Assembly: GCF_025370935.1 (NCBI RefSeq)
Contig: NC_133499.1
Location: 2,165,594-2,229,593 of the forward strand
Length of the DNA stretch: 64,000 nt
Reading direction: 5' to 3'
Source of the DNA: Choristoneura fumiferana
Lineage: Eukaryota; Arthropoda; Insecta; Lepidoptera; Tortricidae
Part shown: one piece after another, positions 30,201 to 36,800 of the stretch
Layout of the letters: each line of letters opens with the position of its first letter
Numbering within the stretch: position 1 is the first letter of the stretch
Position numbers and translations under genes: made by a program
The notes under the pieces: model-generated
Told to the model about the DNA's origin: nothing
Seen by the model: the letters and a program-made list of their open reading frames with translations, nothing else
Database searches by the model: none

Positions 30201-32560
30201 GGTAACAATTTGAAAACATTTGCATCATAATGGTAACAAGAATCATGTAAGTAAATGGTTGTCATTGTATGTTTAAAAAAATTGCACGGGCATAATTTAC
30301 AACAGTTGAGTTAAGACGGCATTAAGCTATTTCTAATGGGGGTGAAGCCGTGGGTTAAGGCTAGTGACATAATATTTGAGAATTCTCACAGGAATATTGT
30401 TGTATCCTGGAATTTCAATTCAACTTCTGAATAAAGAAGTTTAGGTGCGCGAAGCAACAGGTAAAATTTAGTAATATACTTGCGAAAGCAGATGAATGTT
30501 GTCACCTTAGATGCAAAAACTACACAAGTTTGGTTCTCTTTTCACCTATGAAGTTAATATTCTTTAATAATTTCCAGAATACTTAATACTGTATTCTTTT
30601 AAAATTAATTGCACAAATCATTTGTTATACTGGTGCAATTCAAATGTCAAAATGTCTTTTTTATTATGAGCCATTACCTGCAGCTTTGCACTTGTAAACC
30701 ACAAAGCAATTGAATTTAAATTCTGAGATTTCTCGAAATTCCAGCAGGAATTCCCAAAAAATATATTGTGGAAAAATTTAAAAATAACGTCCGAAAAAAA
30801 AACGCCGCCACAAAGACAACTAAAAAGAAAAAAATAATTATGCAATACCTACCTGTTGCGCGCGACTTCATCTGTGAAAAATTCGTTTATCCCTATCCCG
30901 CGGGGACTATGCAGATTTCCCGCAAAATTAGCCTAAGTTAATTTAGCATAAGTACCTAGTAATATATATTATATTACTAAGTTTAACTATGTGACTGTTT
31001 GTTGCTTAATTTATTAAGGCAACAAACATTCTTAAGAATAAAAAAATAAATAAAGATAATAATAAAAATAAATTGCATTAATATTTTACCGACCGCTAAG
31101 GTTAATACTTTAAAAATACAACATATGTATGCACTTTAGTTTCCTGTTAACCTGTTAACCACAGACATGTACACACACACAGACACACATAGCAGTCAAA
31201 CTTATAACACCCCTCTTTTTGCTGTCTCTAATCCTAGCAAACTAAACAAACAATCATTATTATTAAACAATTGTGTTCATAGGGTATACATTGAAAAATG
31301 AAAATGAAAATGAAAATGAAAATAACAATACATTATTTTCCTTATTACTGTTTCAGCAAGTATTATTGGGCCAATCAACTTTTTACCCACACTAATCTGT
31401 CCGCAACATTTTTCAAACAATTGCAGATTTTTGTAACTAAACATGTTTATTCTGTAATTTAATAGATGGTGTACAACATGAATACATGCCATCCTTCGTA
31501 AGTTCAACCTATTAAACCGTGAAATAACTTGTTGGAAGTACGATTTTTTGGTAATGCCAGAGACAATTTTGATATCGCAGGAGACGCCCGAAGTGTCGGT
31601 AAAATAGTTGATTGGCCCTATTAAGAGATAATGCTCAAGGTTAATTTTTATGAAAACTAAAGACAATACCAATTCTAAATCTAGCATGATCAAAATTCTT
31701 GCGACTTGACCTTCCATTGTGCAAATAAACATGGCATGGTAATGATGTTTAACCGAGCAGTCAAAACTTCATATTCAGCCCATAATATTGTGCAGAGTAG
31801 AATTTAAAGTTTCTGGGGTATTGTTATAATTATTATTATTAATGGCAGCCTCAGGGTTTTTGGTGTATTATGAGAACTCTATTACCATGTCAACTAATCA
31901 GAATATAAAAAATATTCTAATCACTAACAAGATTTTGTCATGAAATTAGAAGTTCTCCTCTCCACATAAAATGTTCATAGACAGCCGTTAGTCTTATTCA
32001 AACAATACATTATTAGTATAAATTTGCATTTAAAACTGTGTTTATAGATAAAAAAAAACTTCAGCGAGATTTCAGAGTAATTCTGATAATCACAACTGTT
32101 AAAGGTCAGCGCAAAACAAGATAGTGAATCCATTGTCATTCCCATTGCATAACACACAAAAACCACAAATCCAAATCAACATCCTATCGCTCACAAAAAA
32201 CCATTAATGTTAAAAATAACATTGTCACCGGACAGTAAGGAGATTACATTATTAAAACAAATAAAACGGACATTGTGATGACTCATTCCAGAGAAAACTA
32301 GTGAATAACACACGCGACGTGCTAAACAGAGGTGGAAAAACCCGAATATCTTTTTTCTTACCCATATTTGTGACGTTGTAGTCTGACTGTGTGAAGTGGA
32401 GACTGCACACTTTGGAGTACTTTGTGTAGGGCTTCCCACGTTTGAGGATCACGTTCCACTTGTCTGCCATGGTGGTGTCTCGCGGGAACCGGTGGAACTT
32501 TACATTTTTCGTCTTCCCGGCAAGCGAAGTGCACTGAGGCACGGTGCAGTAATAACCCAT
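15135..32560 (-). CDS. THAP-A: THAP zinc-finger protein (gene span)
   Basis: Minus strand. Ten exons (32560-32362, 27115-26983, 24983-24908, 23709-23508, 22838-22577, 21844-21681, 20962-20888, 18609-18544, 16975-16895, 15214-15135) join without a frame break, all with GT/AG sites, giving 446 codons before the terminal exon. Residues 1-80 form a THAP domain: C5, C10, C52 and H55 bind zinc, and P26, W35, F56 and P78 match the family's invariant positions. THAP domains bind DNA, so a nuclear DNA-binding role is likely. The rest is not a family I recognise: a basic stretch at about 94-108, an acidic SEEEETSQPNNS segment, a Tyr/Lys/Glu-rich segment (205-290) and a Gln-rich likely coiled coil (292-315). 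Divergent from THAP-B. Start chosen at 32560 because THAP-B starts at the same domain position; an in-frame upstream ATG at 32632 exists. Confidence 0.85.
15215..16894 (-). other. THAP-A intron 9, repeat-filled
   Basis: Contains fragments of two interspersed families (15358-15430, 15432-15790), an AT-rich block, a minus-strand LINE 3' end starting with CATCATCATCATC at 16141 (ending near 16400), and a region of repeated 'ttccctgac' words (16495-16835) that looks like another decayed repeat. Confidence 0.55.
16895..16975 (-). CDS. THAP-A exon 9
   Basis: 81 nt, phase 1 in and phase 1 out. Acceptor TGTTACAG, donor CTAT|GTGAGT. Encodes YYEQLARPGPELLIAKQNAL and AAHTQL. It is GC-rich against an AT-rich intron, which supports coding. 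Confidence 0.88.
16976..18543 (-). other. THAP-A intron 8 with a full SINE
   Basis: Positions 17040-17740 are AT-rich with no recognised feature. Positions 17780-17936 are unusually GC-rich and open on the minus strand (see findings). A SINE with target duplication occupies 18043-18345. Confidence 0.55.
18043..18345 (+). mobile_element. tRNA-derived SINE with 12-bp target duplication
   Basis: The head 'gccgtggtggcctagtggtt' to 'gggttcaaaccccggctcgc' contains the pol III box A (TGGCCTAGTGG) and box B (GGTTCAAACCCC) of a tRNA gene. A body with 'aaacatcgtgaggaaacctg' and a tail 'cgtatataggctgggatg' follow. GAACCGTAATTA flanks both sides (18031-18042, 18346-18357). It encodes nothing; mobility depends on a partner LINE. 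Same family: 45585-45884 (plus) and fragments at 6255, 7322, 23826 and 35560. Confidence 0.9.
18544..18609 (-). CDS. THAP-A exon 8
   Basis: 66 nt, phase 1 in and out. Acceptor CCTTGCAG, donor CAGG|GTGAGT. Encodes CENVMQPQGSPYYSNGHDN plus VQ. Pro/Gln/Tyr-rich, no domain recognised. Its frame agrees with both neighbours. Confidence 0.87.
18955..19195 (+). pseudogene. LINE ORF C-terminus and (GAT)n tail
   Basis: Plus-strand frames give pieces typical of lepidopteran LINE C-termini ('QAEVAMGGPHRAKNRYPLGE' and 'WTDNIVRVAGNRLMRVASC'), then 'gacgtcttccggctgatgat' and a short GAT tail. Related 3' ends: 26068-26243 (plus), 16141-16400 and 48355-48600 (minus). 5'-truncated, not functional. Confidence 0.7.
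19681..20835. mobile_element. TA-duplicating MITE with two insertions inside
   Basis: The outer ends CAGATTTATTGAATAATG (19681) and, inverted, CAGATGTATTGAAAAATG (20835) are flanked by TA, as in the 146-bp copy at 12953. The outer element is expanded to 1155 bp by an inner TA-flanked element at 19732-20258 and by a fragment of the GGTTCCG family ending near 20785. Confidence 0.75.
19732..20258. mobile_element. Inner 527-bp TA-duplicating element
   Basis: The left end from 19732 and the right end from 20258 inverted agree with scattered mismatches over about 23 bases and then nearly perfectly for 41 more ('acttgacagatgggcgtgcc' onward). TA lies on both sides (19730-19731, 20259-20260). It is a non-coding Tc1/mariner-type element inserted in the outer MITE. 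Confidence 0.75.
20888..20962 (-). CDS. THAP-A exon 7
   Basis: 75 nt, phase 2 completed on entry (AC after a split Asp codon), phase 1 out. Acceptor GTGTTTCAG, donor GAAG|GTAACT. Encodes AGMYAETQRRLVPPLPSQVK and QEPE. The VKQEPE motif resembles a SUMO-acceptor consensus (hydrophobic-K-x-E). Confidence 0.87.
20963..21680 (-). other. THAP-A intron 6 with a long palindrome
   Basis: Holds the palindromic element 21075-21256, immediately followed by the left part of a GGTTCCG-family repeat (21257-21400), then AT-rich DNA. Confidence 0.6.
21075..21256. mobile_element. Long palindromic foldback MITE
   Basis: Arms of about 75 bases pair: 'aaaccatgaaaataattttc', 'taccagtctgaagtcggtgc' on the left and their complement on the right, around a short loop. 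Related copies: 38463-38676 (ends ATGGAACCG/CGGTTCCAT) and a decayed one at 6410-6545. No coding sequence. Confidence 0.8.
21681..21844 (-). CDS. THAP-A exon 6 (Gln-rich coil)
   Basis: 164 nt. One base completes a split Ser codon, then 54 codons, then one base. Acceptor ATATTCCAG, donor TTAG|GTGAGT. Encodes AEILRNQQHNLQILQEQHRA and an acidic second half with IKQEVDLNGEEEKF. The first 25 residues have heptad spacing of Leu/Ile and fit a coiled coil; IKQE is a second SUMO-like motif. Many THAP proteins dimerise through a coil after the zinc finger, so that is a plausible role. Confidence 0.9.
21845..22576 (-). other. THAP-A intron 5
   Basis: Mostly unique-looking AT-rich DNA with an imperfect palindrome at 22429-22490 ('cttgcaggcttaggcctgca' region). 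No exon or known element recognised. Confidence 0.45.
22577..22838 (-). CDS. THAP-A exon 5 (Tyr/Lys/Glu-rich)
   Basis: 262 nt, two bases complete a split Glu codon, 86 codons, two bases out. Acceptor CTTTTCAG, donor GACAG|GTAATT. The product is strongly biased to Tyr, Lys, Glu and Pro (starts YPVQYKEPEKYEAKSFEPPK, later DKLEYQKPLEYQKMGDLYEF) and is likely disordered. EYQKP/LEYQKM is a small internal repeat. No domain recognised. Confidence 0.9.
22839..23507 (-). pseudogene. THAP-A intron 4 with two broken copies of exon 4
   Basis: A copy at about 22988-23065 resembles the middle of exon 4 (QDAF..T.PV.SEEEETSQPNNS) and stops in an A/T run. A second at about 23336-23425 carries the SEEEET segment followed by a stop and the sequence around exon 4's donor. 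Flanking intron blocks ('tgtctcgaaagg', 'tttttacctc') are also repeated, so exon plus intron was duplicated in tandem. A minus-strand LINE/SINE tail (23211-23335) splits the copies. Confidence 0.75.
23508..23709 (-). CDS. THAP-A exon 4 (acidic segment)
   Basis: 202 nt, phase 0 in, phase 1 out. Acceptor GTCCCCAG, donor CTAG|GTACAC. Encodes LAYRLQTLHALASAVAPATG, a (TG)4 run from a GGTGCC repeat, a basic KPRK, then PVHSEEEETSQPNNSYSETS, which is acidic and Ser-rich. The (TG)n run may vary in length between individuals. Confidence 0.9.
23710..24907 (-). other. THAP-A intron 3 with SINE and hairpin MITE
   Basis: Starts with an ATC/GTC trinucleotide run (23721-23770). A minus-strand SINE fragment lies at 23826-23960, two repeat fragments at 24050-24390, and a hairpin MITE at 24472-24600. 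Confidence 0.6.
24472..24600. mobile_element. Near-perfect hairpin MITE, copy 1 of 5
   Basis: Arms begin GCAGGGCTACTACGAA and end with the complement TTCGTAGTAGCCCTGC; about 55 bases per arm pair through 'gtcgtaccgtccctctcgct' around a short AT loop. Other copies: 28329-28446, 32965-33095, 33154-33270, 51121-51251. Non-coding. Confidence 0.85.
24908..24983 (-). CDS. THAP-A exon 3
   Basis: 76 nt: one base completes a split Ile codon, then 25 codons (DKTEKWSPLSALSHGAPETV, EPDNS), phase 0 out. Acceptor TTTGCAG, donor AGC|GTAAGT. No domain recognised. Confidence 0.87.
25470..26063. mobile_element. Unclassified word-array element U1
   Basis: The left part repeats short related words every 12-20 bases ('gccataatgtaaatgccata', 'ttgtcctaatattgaatatc', 'tttcaaaatccataac'). 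The right part repeats them inverted ('ttatggcatttaatattatg', 'attaggacacgtgatattat'). The centre has the GC-richer 'ctaccctaacctacttttct' followed by 'ggctcgcgagtcgc'. No ORF and no clear terminal repeat. Architecture shared with U2 (40419-41277) and U3 (48660-48950). Confidence 0.6.
26706..26864. mobile_element. MITE with CCCCCTTATTCATAAAC ends
   Basis: Inverted ends 'cccccttattcataaac' and 'gtttaatgaataaggggg' about 160 bp apart. Non-coding; a related copy is at 8982-9077. Confidence 0.7.
26983..27115 (-). CDS. THAP-A exon 2 (THAP AVPS box)
   Basis: 133 nt: two bases complete a split Gly codon, 43 codons, two bases out. Acceptor TGTTTCAG, donor CCCAT|GTGAGT. Begins QWKTLSKDAVPSQNLPKLNP, which completes the THAP domain (A76 V77 P78) and matches QWRTLRKDAVPSQNLP of THAP-B exon 2. 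It then encodes a basic stretch MVIRKSRTLKYKDGKKEE that could serve as a nuclear localisation signal. Confidence 0.92.
28329..28446. mobile_element. Hairpin MITE, copy 2 of 5
   Basis: Arms 'gcagggctactccgaaactc' and complement; inner 'gtgtcgtgcggtccctctga' pairs with its inverse. The very high arm identity implies recent insertion or little decay. Confidence 0.85.
28933..29061 (-). CDS. Candidate optional exon of THAP-A
   Basis: 129 nt (43 codons), phase 1 on both sides, so it could be included between exon 1 and exon 2 without changing frame. Acceptor GGGTGCAG, donor CGGG|GTCACG (weak). Includes MGTIAGAAFWPKDVVFRQFR. It is GC-rich and open, unlike the surrounding intron. Inclusion would separate the zinc-binding part of the THAP domain from the AVPS box. 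Alternatives: an alternative first exon starting at its internal ATG, or a chance open stretch. Confidence 0.35.
32362..32560 (-). CDS. THAP-A exon 1 (THAP zinc finger)
   Basis: 199 nt: 66 codons and one base, donor ATGG|GTAAGA. Starts MGYYCTVPQCTSLAGKTKNV and includes RGKPYTKYSKVCSLHF. It holds the complete C2-CH zinc ligands (C5, C10, C52, H55), the FPRD motif around P26, and W35. Identical in length and phase to THAP-B exon 1. Confidence 0.93.
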
Positions 32561-32964
32561 AGCGCTACCGTCTGCCTTTGTTGTTAACTCCGGCAGCAAT
32601 GTGAAATGCCGCCCGCGAACAATGTATCTCACATCAAACAGGAAACGGCCGGTACCAGTGTATCGCTAAAACCGATTTATTGCGATTGTAGAAATCGCAG
32701 TCATCACACTGAAGGCAGCTCCACAGCCTTGAAAAATATAGTTACTTTACTCGAAATTTTTGACATGTATCACCACTTTTTTCAGAAAAATGGCTCCGGC
32801 TATACCATAGGCAAACTTTTCTTACTTATGGAACCAAATAGGACGTGGAAAAAAAATATTCAGCCACTATAAATTTAAAGCCATTTTTACAAAAAATATT
32901 ATTACTCTAATTTCAATCCTAAAATTGTGGATAAATTAAATGATATAAATTCACATTCGAATTA

Positions 32965-33095
32965 ACAGGGCTACTACGAAACTCGAAACTCTAAGTTCGT
33001 ATCATACCGTCCCTCTCGCTCTCGTTTTAATAGTGCAAGTGTCAGAGGGACCGCATGACACGAACTTCGAGTTTCGAGTTTCGTAGTAGCCCTGC
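32965..33095. mobile_element. Hairpin MITE, copy 3 of 5
   Basis: Arms 'cagggctactacgaaactcg' and complement, pairing nearly throughout around a short loop near 33029. Lies between the two THAP genes. Confidence 0.85.
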
Positions 33096-33153
33096 AGCCT
33101 TTTAATTTTAATACAAAACCATAAAGTAAAACCAATATTTACCGCATCATACA

Positions 33154-33270
33154 GCAGGGCTACTACGAAAACCTAAACTCGAAGTTCGTGTCGTGCGGTC
33201 CCTCTGACACTATTTTATACGAGAGCGAGAGGGACGGCACGATACGAACTTCGAGTTTCGGAGTAGGCCT
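33154..33270. mobile_element. Hairpin MITE, copy 4 of 5
   Basis: Same family, 58 bp from copy 3 and in the same intergenic region. Its right end is slightly decayed (GGAGTAGGCCT). Confidence 0.8.
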
Positions 33271-33661
33271 TTAGACTTGATACATGCTTAATTAATACAG
33301 ACTGACTGAGACTGACCAACTTATCTGAGAATTGAAAAAGTTTTTATGCCGTTGGCACAAAGTGCAACATTGTTTGCACTGATTCACAGATAAGAGAGTC
33401 TGTTCAACTCTGTTTGTACCAAAACCAAAAGGAATGCTCAATCCATCCATAAACAAGTTTTGCTATTTCGCTTCGCTTGTTTTTGTTTTATGCACAGGTA
33501 ACACCGTAAAATTGCTTTATTTTGATCATGTCGGCGCTTGGTGTTTATGCGCGAAGTTTTGTTTGTTTTTATAAATACTGTTACTGCAACAAAATAGTAT
33601 TACGAGCGTAACATAGCTATGTTAATGAGTACACCTTTGCGTGGTTTCAGTTAGCTACAAA

Positions 33662-33860
33662 ATGCCATATTATTGCACCGTGCCGCGCTGTACTTCGATG
33701 GCCGGTAAAGCCAAGAATGTATCATTCCACCAATTTCCTCGAGACGAGGAACTTGCTAAATTATGGAATCGAGTGCTTAAGAGAGGCAAGCCCTACACTA
33801 AGTACTCTAAAGTGTGCAGTCTGCACTTCAAACCAGAAGATTACACAATCACAAGCGTCG
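33662..33860 (+). CDS. THAP-B exon 1 (THAP zinc finger)
   Basis: 199 nt, 66 codons and one base, donor GTCG|GTAAAA. Starts MPYYCTVPRCTSMAGKAKNV and shares RGKPYTKYSKVCSLHF exactly with THAP-A. All zinc ligands are present. The open frame runs on past the donor into the intron, but that extension has no THAP similarity. Confidence 0.92.
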
Positions 33861-36800
33861 GTAAAAATAAGGGTAAGGCAACTAACAATAATTCTAACGT
33901 CAAATACCTAACTGTTACCTTTTGGCGTCTCCGAGTACCTACCCGTAATGTGATTTATTTAGTAATTTTTTCTCTTAAACGTTTGCCCCAGATTTCAATG
34001 AACGCTTTCAATGAAGAAATTATAGAGAAAGCACCATATTTCACCAGGAAACCATTGTTTATGTGGTAAGACGAGTTCTTTTTATGTGTAACTTGGAAAT
34101 CAGTATGGAACATCCAAAATTGACCAGTTTTTGTTAAATAACAGGACAGGGTACGCATAGCATCCTTCCATACCCATTACATTCCTCCATCAATACTATA
34201 ACTACCTTTTGTCTGTCCTTCGTATGGTGAAAATTGGTGAAATTGTGGTTAGCAATTCCGAAATTAATTCACGTAAACACCAATTTTGGCACACATACAT
34301 GCTTTTCACGCAGAAGTAACAAAATAGGGATAGAAATGCTATTGTGTCTATTTCCTTTCATGATTGATATTGCAACTATTTTGCCTCCCTTGTTCAGGCG
34401 CGGTCTCAGCCTGAAATTTTGGAAGGGTCAATAATATTAAATAATACATTGCGGCTGGGGGCAAAAAATTGCTTTTTTATTTTGTAAACTATTAGTAGTG
34501 ATTTTCAATTTCACGTGTACGATTTTGGGGGGGGGGGAGTCATGTTCCCTGTGACCCCCCCCCCTTTCGGACCGCGCCTGCCCTTGCTGTTAATATGTTT
34601 TTGTGTTTTTATTTTTATCATGAAGATGGATGTTTAATATTGGTGTAGCCACGAGTTATCATGATAATTTAATGGCATTCATGTTGCCATTCAATGATAG
34701 AGAAAGCTCAAGTGGCACTATGTCTTATTAATTCATAATGTCATATTTATTACAATGACGAGTATTAAAGTTTCCCATATCGTCACTACTTTTAAAAAAG
34801 CTCCTACCTTAAATTGATAATTTTTCCGAGTGAACTTTATGCACATTATTTGAAGGGTCGATTTTGTTGATGTATGGATTTGAGATACGAGATTTTTTCA
34901 AAGTAGTGATGATATGTGTGGTTCAAGCATAACAAAATAATTATGCTAACTCCCAATAATGGGGAACCACCCCATTTTTCATTCTTCCACATCCACTGTG
35001 AGAAGCTACTGTATCCTACTAATATTATAAATGTGAAAGTTTGTGAAGATGTCTGGATGTTTGTGATTCAATCATGTCTAAACCGTTGAACTGATTTAAA
35101 TGAAATAGTTAGTGACATAGGCTACTTTTATCCCGAAAAATGAGTTCCCAAGGGAACAGCACGCAATAACCGAATTGAAGTGACAAAGTCAGGGGTTTTC
35201 CAACTTTTTGTAGGTTAGTAGGTTATTTCATTTGAATATTGGGGTGACACAATATCCACAACGGGTACCACCCATGCTAGCTACGCCACTGTGTGCATAC
35301 TGTGCATTAACTTTTTATTTAAAGTATCACATTATATTTGTTGTTGTTCATGGGTGTTTGCTTAGTTCCAAGGGACGGATCAAAGAAGTGCTAAATGCAA
35401 ATAGCTGTGTCAGATGTCCTATCTAAGAGCTAGCAATTGACCTGGTCATTGTGCATGGAACCCAAACCATTAACTCTTCTTCTCAAGTCTCATAAAACAT
35501 TTTATATGACATTGAAATGAAAATAGTAGATATGCTATTTTTTCATTGTGAGGAAAACACCATGATGGCCTAATGGCCTTGTGACCTATGGCCTCTCAAG
35601 CAGATGATTGTGAGTTCAAGCTCACACCTCTGAGTTTTTCAAAATACATATGTACAATCACATTTGATATTTACTTACCATGAGGTTCACAGTCAAGAAA
35701 AACATTGTGAGGTAACAGGTAACCTGTACAAACCTGCGAAGCAAAGCCATTTGACGGGGTGTGTGAAGTACCCTAACTGCACTGGGCCCGCATGGTACCG
35801 TGGTTTGTGTGGCCAGCAGTTAAACATATACATATAAGCTAGGATGATGATGATGATGAGTATGCTATTTAATTTAAAAACCAAAGACCAGTTGTCAAAA
35901 GATAAAGTGGGTACACTGTCATTGCAAATAATCATTCCCCCTCTAAATACTATGGCGACTCCAGACAGGTTAAATAAAAAGTTGTAAAAACAAGGTAGAT
36001 TAAAACTCGTTACAAAATGGCGGTTGTGTAGCAGCACTTGTTAACCATGCTATCACCAGTAAGTGAAACAATTTATTAAGGATTGAAAATAATATCTGCT
36101 GTTGTTATAGTTAGTGTTAATAAGGTTATTGATCTTATTTGTGGTATTTATTTGTGTCTATAATAGAATTTACTTGTAGAAAAGTTGCTGAATACATTAT
36201 ACCTAGTTGTGTACCTATAGAAAGTTTTTCCACTCGTTTTTATGAATTTAGTGCCTTAATTGCTTATTCGAGTCATCCATCTAAGGGTGGATGGATATTT
36301 ATATCAATTTAGCGTAGCACACGTATCCCGCGCCACATAATACTGCTGATCATGATTTCATGTTCTTTATTTAACACGTGGAAGGATACGCGATTATCCA
36401 ACACGCCTGATTTTAAGCATCTAAGCTAAGGATGCTATGGAGATACAATAAAATTACGATGCAATTGTGAATCCATTCTAAATTACGAGTATAATTTTGA
36501 TGCACATGTGCTTTGTGTTATTTACATAGAATCATTGACAAAATGGTGGGTGACATGATTGTGTTTAATTGACAAAAGAAATATAACTGTTCTGTGTCGT
36601 GTTCACTTCAACTTTGGTTGTTGAACTTACATCATGTCATTAATTTTACTAATTTTACAGAAATTCTACTTCTTACGCATCTCGTACTTAAGTTTGTGAG
36701 TGTGTGTGTATGTCTGTTACTGTTTACATAAGGCTGAACTGATTTGGATGAACTTTCGTATGAAGATAGCTGGACATCTGGAATAACACATGTAGGCTAA

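Larger units (their letters stand above)
27116..32361 (-). other. THAP-A intron 1
   Basis: About 5.2 kb. It holds a minus-strand repeat (27290-27550), AT-rich DNA (27560-28320), a hairpin MITE (28329-28446), a repeat end (28790-28895), a candidate cassette exon (28933-29061), mostly unassigned DNA at 29100-31100, a repeat end at 31150-31215, a (GAAAAT)5 microsatellite (31293-31323) and a long AT-rich open frame at 31277-31732 judged repeat-derived. Promoter-like elements were not recognised. Confidence 0.5.
32561..33661. promoter_or_regulatory. Shared upstream region of the THAP pair
   Basis: About 1.1 kb separates the two divergent start codons, so both promoters must lie here or in unseen 5' exons. 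It contains two hairpin MITEs (32965-33095, 33154-33270). No TATA box or initiator could be singled out with confidence. Confidence 0.55.

Noticed and set aside
31277..31732. 151-codon open frame on the minus strand
   Set aside because: AT-rich composition, a C-terminus made by a GAAAAT microsatellite, and blocks such as 'ggccaatcaacttttt' that recur in other repeats; no protein family recognised.
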